Assembly (NCBI GenBank): GCA_964019055.1
Contig: OZ025208.1
Coordinates: forward strand, 4,910,453 to 4,974,452
DNA: 64,000 nucleotides
Direction: 5' to 3'
From: Anthopleura xanthogrammica
Lineage: Eukaryota > Cnidaria > Anthozoa > Actiniaria > Actiniidae
Part shown: positions 17,033 to 31,099 of the stretch, piece after piece
How positions within the stretch are numbered: position 1 is the first letter of the stretch
How the letters are laid out: each line of letters starts with the position of its first letter
Made by a program: the position numbers and the translations under genes
The notes under the pieces: model-generated
Told to the model about the DNA's origin: nothing
What the model saw: the letters and a program-made list of their open reading frames with translations, nothing else
Database searches by the model: none

Positions 17033-20000
17033 TGGGGTTTTGGCTGAGAAAAGGTGCTTTTTGGTCCAAAAAACTGTTTTTTGCTGACAAAATTTGAAAT
17101 TTGCTGAGAATTTTCTTTGGCTCAAAACACGACGTTTTCACTGCTAAACGCACATTTTGGCCGAGGAAAGCACATTTTCGGTGTCCAAAACACTGTTTTG
17201 CTGGAAAAAAAAGCTTTTTAGCCCAAAAAACTGAAAAATGGCCATTTTGGCTCTCAAAACCAGGTTTTTCGCTGACGGCGTGCCCTGTTTGCTGAAACCC
17301 CCACTTTTTGCTCATGAAAATACCTCTTGAGATAAAAACACGACGTTTTGGCGAAAAAAAATGGGGTTTTGGCTGAGAAAAGGTGCTTTTTGGTCCAAAA
17401 AACTGTTTTTTGCTGACAAAATTTGAAATTTGCTGAGAATTTTCTTTGGCTCAAAACACGACGTTTTCACTGCTAAACGCACATTTTGGCCGAGGAAAGC
17501 ACATTTTCGGTGTCCAAAACACTGTTTTGCTGGAAAAAAAAGCTTTTTAGCCCAAAAAACTGAAAAATGGCCATTTTGGCTCTCAAAACCAGGTTTTTCG
17601 CTGACGGCGTGCCCTGTTTGCTGAAACCCCCACTTTTTGCTCATGAAAATACCTCTTGAGATAAAAACACGACGTTTTGGCGAAAAAAAATGGGGTTTTG
17701 GCTGAGAAAAGGTGCTTTTTGGTCCAAAAAACTGTTTTTTGCTGACAAAATTTGAAATTTGCTGAGAATTTTCTTTGGCTCAAAACACGACGTTTTCACT
17801 GCTAAACGCACATTTTGGCCGAGGAAAGCACATTTTCGGTGTCCAAAACACTGTTTTGCTGGAAAAAAAAGCTTTTTAGCCCAAAAAACTGAAAAATGGC
17901 CATTTTGGCTCTCAAAACCAGGTTTTTCGCTGACGGCGTGCCCTGTTTGCTGAAACCCCCACTTTTTGCTCATGAAAATACCTCTTGAGATAAAAACACG
18001 ACGTTTTGGCGAAAAAAAATGGGGTTTTGGCTGAGAAAAGGTGCTTTTTGGTCCAAAAAACTTTTTTTTGCTGACAAAATTTGAAATTTGCTGAGAATTT
18101 TCTTTGGCTCAAAACACGACGTTTTCACTGCTAAACGCACATTTTGGCCGAGGAAAGCACATTTTCGGTGTCCAAAACACTGTTTTGCTGGAAAAAAAAG
18201 CTTTTTAGCCCAAAAAACTGAAAAATGGCCATTTTGGCTCTCAAAACCAGGTTTTTCGCTGACGGCGTGCCCTGTTTGCTGAAACCCCCACTTTTTGCTC
18301 ATGAAAATACCTCTTGAGATAAAAACACGACGTTTTGGCGAAAAAAAATGGGGTTTTGGCTGAGAAAAGGTGCTTTTTGGTCCAAAAAACTGTTTTTTGC
18401 TGACAAAATTTGAAATTTGCTGAGAATTTTCTTTGGCTCAAAACACGACGTTTTCACTGCTAAACGCACATTTTGGCCGAGGAAAGCACATTTTCGGTGT
18501 CCAAAACACTGTTTTGCTGGAAAAAAAAGCTTTTTAGCCCAAAAAACTGAAAAATGGCCATTTTGGCTCTCAAAACCAGGTTTTTCGCTGACGGCGTGCC
18601 CTGTTTGCTGAAACCCCCACTTTTTGCTCATGAAAATACCTCTTGAGATAAAAACACGACGTTTTGGCGAAAAAAAATGGGGTTTTGGCTGAGAAAAGGT
18701 GCTTTTTGGTCCAAAAAACTGTTTTTTGCTGACAAAATTTGAAATTTGCTGAGAATTTTCTTTGGCTCAAAACACGACGTTTTCACTGCTAAACGCACAT
18801 TTTGGCCGAGGAAAGCACATTTTCGGTGTCCAAAACACTGTTTTGCTGGAAAAAAAAGCTTTTTAGCCCAAAAAACTGAAAAATGGCCATTTTGGCTCTC
18901 AAAACCAGGTTTTTCGCTGACGGCGTGCCCTGTTTGCTGAAACCCCCACTTTTTGCTCATGAAAATACCTCTTGAGATAAAAACACGACGTTTTGGCGAA
19001 AAAAAATGGGGTTTTGGCTGAGAAAAGGTGCTTTTTGGTCCAAAAAACTGTTTTTTGCTGACAAAATTTGAAATTTGCTGAGAATTTTCTTTGGCTCAAA
19101 ACACGACGTTTTCACTGCTAAACGCACATTTTGGCCGAGGAAAGCACATTTTCGGTGTCCAAAACACTGTTTTGCTGGAAAAAAAAGCTTTTTAGCCCAA
19201 AAAACTGAAAAATGGCCATTTTGGCTCTCAAAACCAGGTTTTTCGCTGACGGCGTGCCCTGTTTGCTGAAACCCCCACTTTTTGCTCATGAAAATACCTC
19301 TTGAGATAAAAACACGACGTTTTGGCGAAAAAAAATGGGGTTTTGGCTGAGAAAAGGTGCTTTTTGGTCCAAAAAACTGTTTTTTGCTGACAAAATTTGA
19401 AATTTGCTGAGAATTTTCTTTGGCTCAAAACACGACGTTTTCACTGCTAAACGCACATTTTGGCCGAGGAAAGCACATTTTCGGTGTCCAAAACACTGTT
19501 TTGCTGGAAAAAAAAGCTTTTTAGCCCAAAAAACTGAAAAATGGCCATTTTGGCTCTCAAAACCAGGTTTTTCGCTGACGGCGTGCCCTGTTTGCTGAAA
19601 CCCCCACTTTTTGCTCATGAAAATACCTCTTGAGATAAAAACACGACGTTTTGGCGAAAAAAAATGGGGTTTTGGCTGAGAAAAGGTGCTTTTTGGTCCA
19701 AAAAACTGTTTTTTGCTGACAAAATTTGAAATTTGCTGAGAATTTTCTTTGGCTCAAAACACGACGTTTTCACTGCTAAACGCACATTTTGGCCGAGGAA
19801 AGCACATTTTCGGTGTCCAAAACACTGTTTTGCTGGAAAAAAAAGCTTTTTAGCCCAAAAAACTGAAAAATGGCCATTTTGGCTCTCAAAACCAGGTTTT
19901 TCGCTGACGGCGTGCCCTGTTTGCTGAAACCCCCACTTTTTGCTCATGAAAATACCTCTTGAGATAAAAACACGACGTTTTGGCGAAAAAAAATGGGGTT

Positions 20001-23000
20001 TTGGCTGAGAAAAGGTGCTTTTTGGTCCAAAAAACTGTTTTTTGCTGACAAAATTTGAAATTTGCTGAGAATTTTCTTTGGCTCAAAACACGACGTTTTC
20101 ACTGCTAAACGCACATTTTGGCCGAGGAAAGCACATTTTCGGTGTCCAAAACACTGTTTTGCTGGAAAAAAAAGCTTTTTAGCCCAAAAAACTGAAAAAT
20201 GGCCATTTTGGCTCTCAAAACCAGGTTTTTCGCTGACGGCGTGCCCTGTTTGCTGAAACCCCCACTTTTTGCTCATGAAAATACCTCTTGAGATAAAAAC
20301 ACGACGTTTTGGCGAAAAAAAATGGGGTTTTGGCTGAGAAAAGGTGCTTTTTGGTCCAAAAAACTGTTTTTTGCTGACAAAATTTGAAATTTGCTGAGAA
20401 TTTTCTTTGGCTCAAAACACGACGTTTTCACTGCTAAACGCACATTTTGGCCGAGGAAAGCACATTTTCGGTGTCCAAAACACTGTTTTGCTGGAAAAAA
20501 AAGCTTTTTAGCCCAAAAAACTGAAAAATGGCCATTTTGGCTCTCAAAACCAGGTTTTTCGCTGACGGCGTGCCCTGTTTGCTGAAACCCCCACTTTTTG
20601 CTCATGAAAATACCTCTTGAGATAAAAACACGACGTTTTGGCGAAAAAAAATGGGGTTTTGGCTGAGAAAAGGTGCTTTTTGGTCCAAAAAACTGTTTTT
20701 TGCTGACAAAATTTGAAATTTGCTGAGAATTTTCTTTGGCTCAAAACACGACGTTTTCACTGCTAAACGCACATTTTGGCCGAGGAAAGCACATTTTCGG
20801 TGTCCAAAACACTGTTTTGCTGGAAAAAAAAGCTTTTTAGCCCAAAAAACTGAAAAATGGCCATTTTGGCTCTCAAAACCAGGTTTTTCGCTGACGGCGT
20901 GCCCTGTTTGCTGAAACCCCCACTTTTTGCTCATGAAAATACCTCTTGAGATAAAAACACGACGTTTTGGCGAAAAAAAATGGGGTTTTGGCTGAGAAAA
21001 GGTGCTTTTTGGTCCAAAAAACTGTTTTTTGCTGACAAAATTTGAAATTTGCTGAGAATTTTCTTTGGCTCAAAACACGACGTTTTCACTGCTAAACGCA
21101 CATTTTGGCCGAGGAAAGCACATTTTCGGTGTCCAAAACACTGTTTTGCTGGAAAAAAAAGCTTTTTAGCCCAAAAAACTGAAAAATGGCCATTTTGGCT
21201 CTCAAAACCAGGTTTTTCGCTGACGGCGTGCCCTGTTTGCTGAAACCCCCACTTTTTGCTCATGAAAATACCTCTTGAGATAAAAACACGACGTTTTGGC
21301 GAAAAAAAATGGGGTTTTGGCTGAGAAAAGGTGCTTTTTGGTCCAAAAAACTGTTTTTTGCTGACAAAATTTGAAATTTGCTGAGAATTTTCTTTGGCTC
21401 AAAACACGACGTTTTCACTGCTAAACGCACATTTTGGCCGAGGAAAGCACATTTTCGGTGTCCAAAACACTGTTTTGCTGGAAAAAAAAGCTTTTTAGCC
21501 CAAAAAACTGAAAAATGGCCATTTTGGCTCTCAAAACCAGGTTTTTCGCTGACGGCGTGCCCTGTTTGCTGAAACCCCCACTTTTTGCTCATGAAAATAC
21601 CTCTTGAGATAAAAACACGACGTTTTGGCGAAAAAAAATGGGGTTTTGGCTGAGAAAAGGTGCTTTTTGGTCCAAAAAACTGTTTTTTGCTGACAAAATT
21701 TGAAATTTGCTGAGAATTTTCTTTGGCTCAAAACACGACGTTTTCACTGCTAAACGCACATTTTGGCCGAGGAAAGCACATTTTCGGTGTCCAAAACACT
21801 GTTTTGCTGGAAAAAAAAGCTTTTTAGCCCAAAAAACTGAAAAATGGCCATTTTGGCTCTCAAAACCAGGTTTTTCGCTGACGGCGTGCCCTGTTTGCTG
21901 AAACCCCCACTTTTTGCTCATGAAAATACCTCTTGAGATAAAAACACGACGTTTTGGCGAAAAAAAATGGGGTTTTGGCTGAGAAAAGGTGCTTTTTGGT
22001 CCAAAAAACTGTTTTTTGCTGACAAAATTTGAAATTTGCTGAGAATTTTCTTTGGCTCAAAACACGACGTTTTCACTGCTAAACGCACATTTTGGCCGAG
22101 GAAAGCACATTTTCGGTGTCCAAAACACTGTTTTGCTGGAAAAAAAAGCTTTTTAGCCCAAAAAACTGAAAAATGGCCATTTTGGCTCTCAAAACCAGGT
22201 TTTTCGCTGACGGCGTGCCCTGTTTGCTGAAACCCCCACTTTTTGCTCATGAAAATACCTCTTGAGATAAAAACACGACGTTTTGGCGAAAAAAAATGGG
22301 GTTTTGGCTGAGAAAAGGTGCTTTTTGGTCCAAAAAACTGTTTTTTGCTGACAAAATTTGAAATTTGCTGAGAATTTTCTTTGGCTCAAAACACGACGTT
22401 TTCACTGCTAAACGCACATTTTGGCCGAGGAAAGCACATTTTCGGTGTCCAAAACACTGTTTTGCTGGAAAAAAAAGCTTTTTAGCCCAAAAAACTGAAA
22501 AATGGCCATTTTGGCTCTCAAAACCAGGTTTTTCGCTGACGGCGTGCCCTGTTTGCTGAAACCCCCACTTTTTGCTCATGAAAATACCTCTTGAGATAAA
22601 AACACGACGTTTTGGCGAAAAAAAATGGGGTTTTGGCTGAGAAAAGGTGCTTTTTGGTCCAAAAAACTGTTTTTTGCTGACAAAATTTGAAATTTGCTGA
22701 GAATTTTCTTTGGCTCAAAACACGACGTTTTCACTGCTAAACGCACATTTTGGCCGAGGAAAGCACATTTTCGGTGTCCAAAACACTGTTTTGCTGGAAA
22801 AAAAAGCTTTTTAGCCCAAAAAACTGAAAAATGGCCATTTTGGCTCTCAAAACCAGGTTTTTCGCTGACGGCGTGCCCTGTTTGCTGAAACCCCCACTTT
22901 TTGCTCATGAAAATACCTCTTGAGATAAAAACACGACGTTTTGGCGAAAAAAAATGGGGTTTTGGCTGAGAAAAGGTGCTTTTTGGTCCAAAAAACTGTT

Positions 23001-26000
23001 TTTTGCTGACAAAATTTGAAATTTGCTGAGAATTTTCTTTGGCTCAAAACACGACGTTTTCACTGCTAAACGCACATTTTGGCCGAGGAAAGCACATTTT
23101 CGGTGTCCAAAACACTGTTTTGCTGGAAAAAAAAGCTTTTTAGCCCAAAAAACTGAAAAATGGCCATTTTGGCTCTCAAAACCAGGTTTTTCGCTGACGG
23201 CGTGCCCTGTTTGCTGAAACCCCCACTTTTTGCTCATGAAAATACCTCTTGAGATAAAAACACGACGTTTTGGCGAAAAAAAATGGGGTTTTGGCTGAGA
23301 AAAGGTGCTTTTTGGTCCAAAAAACTGTTTTTTGCTGACAAAATTTGAAATTTGCTGAGAATTTTCTTTGGCTCAAAACACGACGTTTTCACTGCTAAAC
23401 GCACATTTTGGCCGAGGAAAGCACATTTTCGGTGTCCAAAACACTGTTTTGCTGGAAAAAAAAGCTTTTTAGCCCAAAAAACTGAAAAATGGCCATTTTG
23501 GCTCTCAAAACCAGGTTTTTCGCTGACGGCGTGCCCTGTTTGCTGAAACCCCCACTTTTTGCTCATGAAAATACCTCTTGAGATAAAAACACGACGTTTT
23601 GGCGAAAAAAAATGGGGTTTTGGCTGAGAAAAGGTGCTTTTTGGTCCAAAAAACTGTTTTTTGCTGACAAAATTTGAAATTTGCTGAGAATTTTCTTTGG
23701 CTCAAAACACGACGTTTTCACTGCTAAACGCACATTTTGGCCGAGGAAAGCACATTTTCGGTGTCCAAAACACTGTTTTGCTGGAAAAAAAAGCTTTTTA
23801 GCCCAAAAAACTGAAAAATGGCCATTTTGGCTCTCAAAACCAGGTTTTTCGCTGACGGCGTGCCCTGTTTGCTGAAACCCCCACTTTTTGCTCATGAAAA
23901 TACCTCTTGAGATAAAAACACGACGTTTTGGCGAAAAAAAATGGGGTTTTGGCTGAGAAAAGGTGCTTTTTGGTCCAAAAAACTGTTTTTTGCTGACAAA
24001 ATTTGAAATTTGCTGAGAATTTTCTTTGGCTCAAAACACGACGTTTTCACTGCTAAACGCACATTTTGGCCGAGGAAAGCACATTTTCGGTGTCCAAAAC
24101 ACTGTTTTGCTGGAAAAAAAAGCTTTTTAGCCCAAAAAACTGAAAAATGGCCATTTTGGCTCTCAAAACCAGGTTTTTCGCTGACGGCGTGCCCTGTTTG
24201 CTGAAACCCCCACTTTTTGCTCATGAAAATACCTCTTGAGATAAAAACACGACGTTTTGGCGAAAAAAAATGGGGTTTTGGCTGAGAAAAGGTGCTTTTT
24301 GGTCCAAAAAACTGTTTTTTGCTGACAAAATTTGAAATTTGCTGAGAATTTTCTTTGGCTCAAAACACGACGTTTTCACTGCTAAACGCACATTTTGGCC
24401 GAGGAAAGCACATTTTCGGTGTCCAAAACACTGTTTTGCTGGAAAAAAAAGCTTTTTAGCCCAAAAAACTGAAAAATGGCCATTTTGGCTCTCAAAACCA
24501 GGTTTTTCGCTGACGGCGTGCCCTGTTTGCTGAAACCCCCACTTTTTGCTCATGAAAATACCTCTTGAGATAAAAACACGACGTTTTGGCGAAAAAAAAT
24601 GGGGTTTTGGCTGAGAAAAGGTGCTTTTTGGTCCAAAAAACTGTTTTTTGCTGACAAAATTTGAAATTTGCTGAGAATTTTCTTTGGCTCAAAACACGAC
24701 GTTTTCACTGCTAAACGCACATTTTGGCCGAGGAAAGCACATTTTCGGTGTCCAAAACACTGTTTTGCTGGAAAAAAAAGCTTTTTAGCCCAAAAAACTG
24801 AAAAATGGCCATTTTGGCTCTCAAAACCAGGTTTTTCGCTGACGGCGTGCCCTGTTTGCTGAAACCCCCACTTTTTGCTCATGAAAATACCTCTTGAGAT
24901 AAAAACACGACGTTTTGGCGAAAAAAAAATGGGGTTTTGGCTGAGAAAAGGTGCTTTTTGGTCCAAAAAACTGTTTTTTGCTGACAAAATTTGAAATTTG
25001 CTGAGAATTTTCTTTGGCTCAAAACACGACGTTTTCACTGCTAAACGCACATTTTGGCCGAGGAAAGCACATTTTCGGTGTCCAAAACACTGTTTTGCTG
25101 GAAAAAAAAGCTTTTTAGCCCAAAAAACTGAAAAATGGCCATTTTGGCTCTCAAAACCAGGTTTTTCGCTGACGGCGTGCCCTGTTTGCTGAAACCCCCA
25201 CTTTTTGCTCATGAAAATACCTCTTGAGATAAAAACACGACGTTTTGGCGAAAAAAAATGGGGTTTTGGCTGAGAAAAGGTGCTTTTTGGTCCAAAAAAC
25301 TGTTTTTTGCTGACAAAATTTGAAATTTGCTGAGAATTTTCTTTGGCTCAAAACACGACGTTTTCACTGCTAAACGCACATTTTGGCCGAGGAAAGCACA
25401 TTTTCGGTGTCCAAAACACTGTTTTGCTGGAAAAAAAAGCTTTTTAGCCCAAAAAACTGAAAAATGGCCATTTTGGCTCTCAAAACCAGGTTTTTCGCTG
25501 ACGGCGTGCCCTGTTTGCTGAAACCCCCACTTTTTGCTCATGAAAATACCTCTTGAGATAAAAACACGACGTTTTGGCGAAAAAAAATGGGGTTTTGGCT
25601 GAGAAAAGGTGCTTTTTGGTCCAAAAAACTGTTTTTTGCTGACAAAATTTGAAATTTGCTGAGAATTTTCTTTGGCTCAAAACACGACGTTTTCACTGCT
25701 AAACGCACATTTTGGCCGAGGAAAGCACATTTTCGGTGTCCAAAACACTGTTTTGCTGGAAAAAAAAGCTTTTTAGCCCAAAAAACTGAAAAATGGCCAT
25801 TTTGGCTCTCAAAACCAGGTTTTTCGCTGACGGCGTGCCCTGTTTGCTGAAACCCCCACTTTTTGCTCATGAAAATACCTCTTGAGATAAAAACACGACG
25901 TTTTGGCGAAAAAAAATGGGGTTTTGGCTGAGAAAAGGTGCTTTTTGGTCCAAAAAACTGTTTTTTGCTGACAAAATTTGAAATTTGCTGAGAATTTTCT

Positions 26001-28599
26001 TTGGCTCAAAACACGACGTTTTCACTGCTAAACGCACATTTTGGCCGAGGAAAGCACATTTTCGGTGTCCAAAACACTGTTTTGCTGGAAAAAAAAGCTT
26101 TTTAGCCCAAAAAACTGAAAAATGGCCATTTTGGCTCTCAAAACCAGGTTTTTCGCTGACGGCGTGCCCTGTTTGCTGAAACCCCCACTTTTTGCTCATG
26201 AAAATACCTCTTGAGATAAAAACACGACGTTTTGGCGAAAAAAAATGGGGTTTTGGCTGAGAAAAGGTGCTTTTTGGTCCAAAAAACTGTTTTTTGCTGA
26301 CAAAATTTGAAATTTGCTGAGAATTTTCTTTGGCTCAAAACACGACGTTTTCACTGCTAAACGCACATTTTGGCCGAGGAAAGCACATTTTCGGTGTCCA
26401 AAACACTGTTTTGCTGGAAAAAAAAGCTTTTAGCCCAAAAAACTGAAAAATGGCCATTTTGGCTCTCAAAACCAGGTTTTTCGCTGACGGCGTGCCCTGT
26501 TTGCTGAAACCCCCACTTTTTGCTCATGAAAATACCTCTTGAGATAAAAACACGACGTTTTGGCGAAAAAAATGGGGTTTTGGCTGAGAAAAGGTGCTTT
26601 TTGGTCCAAAAAACTGTTTTTTGCTGACAAAATTTGAAATTTGCTGAGAATTTTCTTTGGCTCAAAACACGACGTTTTCACTGCTAAACGCACATTTTGG
26701 CCGAGGAAAGCACATTTTCGGTGTCCAAAACACTGTTTTGCTGGAAAAAAAAGCTTTTTAGCCCAAAAAACTGAAAAATGGCCATTTTGGCTCTCAAAAC
26801 CAGGTTTTTCGCTGACGGCGTGCCCTGTTTGCTGAAACCCCCACTTTTTGCTCATGAAAATACCTCTTGAGATAAAAACACGACGTTTTGGCGAAAAAAA
26901 ATGGGGTTTTGGCTGAGAAAAGGTGCTTTTTGGTCCAAAAAACTGTTTTTTGCTGACAAAATTTGAAATTTGCTGAGAATTTTCTTTGGCTCAAAACACG
27001 ACGTTTTCACTGCTAAACGCACATTTTGGCCGAGGAAAGCACATTTTCGGTGTCCAAAACACTGTTTTGCTGGAAAAAAAAGCTTTTTAGCCCAAAAAAC
27101 TGAAAAATGGCCATTTTGGCTCTCAAAACCAGGTTTTTCGCTGACGGCGTGCCCTGTTTGCTGAAACCCCCACTTTTTGCTCATGAAAATACCTCTTGAG
27201 ATAAAAACACGACGTTTTGGCGAAAAAAAATGGGGTTTTGGCTGAGAAAAGGTGCTTTTTGGTCCAAAAAACTGTTTTTTGCTGACAAAATTTGAAATTT
27301 GCTGAGAATTTTCTTTGGCTCAAAACACGACGTTTTCACTGCTAAACGCACATTTTGGCCGAGGAAAGCACATTTTCGGTGTCCAAAACACTGTTTTGCT
27401 GGAAAAAAAAGCTTTTTAGCCCAAAAAACTGAAAAATGGCCATTTTGGCTCTCAAAACCAGGTTTTTCGCTGACGGCGTGCCCTGTTTGCTGAAACCCCC
27501 ACTTTTTGCTCATGAAAATACCTCTTGAGATAAAAACACGACGTTTTGGCGAAAAAAAATGGGGTTTTGGCTGAGAAAAGGTGCTTTTTGGTCCAAAAAA
27601 CTGTTTTTTGCTGACAAAATTTGAAATTTGCTGAGAATTTTCTTTGGCTCAAAACACGACGTTTTCACTGCTAAACGCACATTTTGGCCGAGGAAAGCAC
27701 ATTTTCGGTGTCCAAAACACTGTTTTGCTGGAAAAAAAAGCTTTTTAGCCCAAAAAACTGAAAAATGGCCATTTTGGCTCTCAAAACCAGGTTTTTCGCT
27801 GACGGCGTGCCCTGTTTGCTGAAACCCCCACTTTTTGCTCATGAAAATACCTCTTGAGATAAAAACACGACGTTTTGGCGAAAAAAAATGGGGTTTTGGC
27901 TGAGAAAAGGTGCTTTTTGGTCCAAAAAACTGTTTTTTGCTGACAAAATTTGAAATTTGCTGAGAATTTTCTTTGGCTCAAAACACGACGTTTTCACTGC
28001 TAAACGCACATTTTGGCCGAGGAAAGCACATTTTCGGTGTCCAAAACACTGTTTTGCTGGAAAAAAAAGCTTTTTAGCCCAAAAAACTGAAAAATGGCCA
28101 TTTTGGCTCTCAAAACCAGGTTTTTCGCTGACGGCGTGCCCTGTTTGCTGAAACCCCCACTTTTTGCTCATGAAAATACCTCTTGAGATAAAAACACGAC
28201 GTTTTGGCGAAAAAAAATGGGGTTTTGGGCTGAGAAAAGGTGCTTTTTGGTCCAAAAAACTGTTTTTTGCTGACAAAATTTGAAATTTGCTGAGAATTTT
28301 CTTTGGCTCAAAACACGACGTTTTCACTGCTAAACGCACATTTTGGCCGAGGAAAGCACATTTTCGGTGTCCAAAACACTGTTTTGCTGGAAAAAAAAGC
28401 TTTTTAGCCCAAAAAACTGAAAAATGGCCATTTTGGCTCTCAAAACCAGGTTTTTCGCTGACGGCGTGCCCTGTTTGCTGAAACCCCACTTTTTGCTCAT
28501 GAAAATACCTCTTGAGATAAAAACACGACGTTTTGGCGAAAAAAAATGGGGTTTTGGCTGAGAAAAGGTGCTTTTTGGTCCAAAAAACTGTTTTTTGCT
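17033..28599. repeat. Homogeneous satellite block (GGTCC sub-family), 35 units
   Basis: All units here have GGTCCAAAAAACTG and are identical apart from a handful of single-base changes. These include T for G near 18063, an extra A near 24922, single deletions near 26430 and 26570, an extra G near 28229, and a missing C near 28486. The preceding unit (16704-17032) is of the other sub-family (GGTCAAAA). Confidence 0.9.
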
Positions 28600-28799
28600 N
28601 NNNNNNNNNNNNNNNNNNNNNNNNNNNNNNNNNNNNNNNNNNNNNNNNNNNNNNNNNNNNNNNNNNNNNNNNNNNNNNNNNNNNNNNNNNNNNNNNNNNN
28701 NNNNNNNNNNNNNNNNNNNNNNNNNNNNNNNNNNNNNNNNNNNNNNNNNNNNNNNNNNNNNNNNNNNNNNNNNNNNNNNNNNNNNNNNNNNNNNNNNNN
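28600..28799. other. Assembly gap of 200 N inside the satellite
   Basis: Exactly 200 N. Landmarks on either side (28547 and 28848) are 301 bp apart instead of 329, so the N length does not keep the repeat phase and must be a placeholder. True array length here is unknown. Confidence 0.98.
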
Positions 28800-31099
28800 A
28801 TGAAAATACCTCTTGAGATAAAAACACGACGTTTTGGCGAAAAAAAATGGGGTTTTGGCTGAGAAAAGGTGCTTTTTGGTCAAAAAAACTGTTTTTTGCT
28901 GACAAAATTTGAAATTTGCTGAGAATTTTCTTTGGCTCAAAACACGACGTTTTCACTGCTAAACGCACATTTTGGCCGAGGAAAGCACATTTTCGGTGTC
29001 CAAAACACTGTTTTGCTGGAAAAAAAAGCTTTTTAGCCCAAAAAACTGAAAAATGGCCATTTTGGCTCTCAAAACCAGGTTTTTCGCTGACGGCGTGCCC
29101 TGTTTGCTGAAACCCCCACTTTTTGCTCATGAAAATACCTCTTGAGATAAAAACACGACGTTTTGGCGAAAAAAAATGGGGTTTTGGCTGACAAAAGGTG
29201 CTTTTTGGTCAAAAAAACTGTTTTTTGCTGACAAAATTTGAAATTTGCTGAGAATTTTCTTTGGCTCAAAACACGACGTTTTCACTGCTAAACGCACATT
29301 TTGGCCGAGGAAAGCACATTTTCGGTGTCCAAAACACTGTTTTGCTGGAAAAAAAAGCTTTTTAGCCCAAAAAACTGAAAAATGGCCATTTTGGCTCTCA
29401 AAACCAGGTTTTTCGCTGACGGCGTGCCCTGTTTGCTGAAACCCCCACTTTTTGCTCATGAAAATACCTCTTGAGATAAAAACACGACGTTTTGGCGAAA
29501 AAAAATGGGGTTTTGGCTGAGAAAAGGTGCTTTTTGGTCAAAAAAACTGTTTTTTGCTGACAAAATTTGAAATTTGCTGAGAATTTTCTTTGGCTCAAAA
29601 CACGACGTTTTCACTGCTAAACGCACATTTTGGCCGAGCAAAGCACATTTTCGGTGTCCAAAACACTGTTTTGCTGGAAAAAAAAGCTTTTTAGCCCAAA
29701 AAACTGAAAAATGGCCATTTTGGCTCTCAAAACCAGGTTTTTCGCTGACGGCGTGCCCTGTTTGCTGAAACCCCCACTTTTTGCTCATGAAAATACCTCT
29801 TGAGATAAAAACACGACGTTTTGGCGAAAAAAAATGGGGTTTTGGCTGAGAAAAGGTGCTTTTTGGTCAAAAAAACTGTTTTTTGCTGACAAAATTTGAA
29901 ATTTGCTGAGAATTTTCTTTGGCTCAAAACACGACGTTTTCACTGCTAAACGCACATTTTGGCCGAGGAAAGCACATTTTCGGTGTCCAAAACACTGTTT
30001 TGCTGGAAAAAAAAGCTTTTTAGCCCAAAAAACTGAAAAATGGCCATTTTGGCTCTCAAAACCAGGTTTTTCGCTGACGGCGTGCCCTGTTTGCTGAAAC
30101 CCCCACTTTTTGCTCATGAAAATACCTCTTGAGATAAAAACACGACGTTTTGGCGAAAAAAAATGGGGTTTTGGCTGAGAAAAGGTGCTTTTTGGTCAAA
30201 AAAACTGTTTTTTGCTGACAAAATTTGAAATTTGCTGAGAATTTTCTTTGGCTCAAAACACGACGTTTTCACTGCTAAACGCACATTTTGGCCGAGGAAA
30301 GCACATTTTCGGTGTCCAAAACACTGTTTTGCTGGAAAAAAAAAGCTTTTTAGCCCAAAAAACTGAAAAATGGCCATTTTGGCTCTCAAAACCAGGTTTT
30401 TCGCTGACGGCGTGCCCTGTTTGCTGAAACCCCCACTTTTTGCTCATGAAAATACCTCTTGAGATAAAAACACGACGTTTTGGCGAAAAAAAATGGGGTT
30501 TTGGCTGAGAAAAGGTGCTTTTTGGTCAAAAAAACTGTTTTTTGCTGACAAAATTTGAAATTTGCTGAGAATTTTCTTTGGCTCAAAACACGACGTTTTC
30601 ACTGCTAAACGCACATTTTGGCCGAGGAAAGCACATTTTCGGTGTCCAAAACACTGTTTTGCTGGAAAAAAAAGCTTTTTAGCCCAAAAAACTGAAAAAT
30701 GGCCATTTTGGCTCTCAAAACCAGGTTTTTCGCTGACGGCGTGCCCTGTTTGCTGAAACCCCCACTTTTTGCTCATGAAAATACCTCTTGAGATAAAAAC
30801 ACGACGTTTTGGCGAAAAAAAATGGGGTTTTGGCTGAGAAAAGGTGCTTTTTGGTCAAAAAAACTGTTTTTTGCTGACAAAATTTGAAATTTGCTGAGAA
30901 TTTTCTTTGGCTCAAAACACGACGTTTTCACTGCTAAACGCACATTTTGGCCGAGGAAAGCACATTTTCGGTGTCCAAAACACTGTTTTGCTGGAAAAAA
31001 AAGCTTTTCAGCCCAAAAAACTGAAAAATGGCCATTTTGGCTCTCAAAACCAGGTTTTTCGCTGACGGCGTGCCCTGTTTGCTGAAACCCCCACTTTTT

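Noticed and set aside
17273..17289. CENP-B-box-like motif in each satellite unit (TTTCGCTGACGGCGTGC)
   Set aside because: It keeps TTCG and part of CGGG but misses two of the nine fixed positions, including the central A. Too weak to call without binding data.
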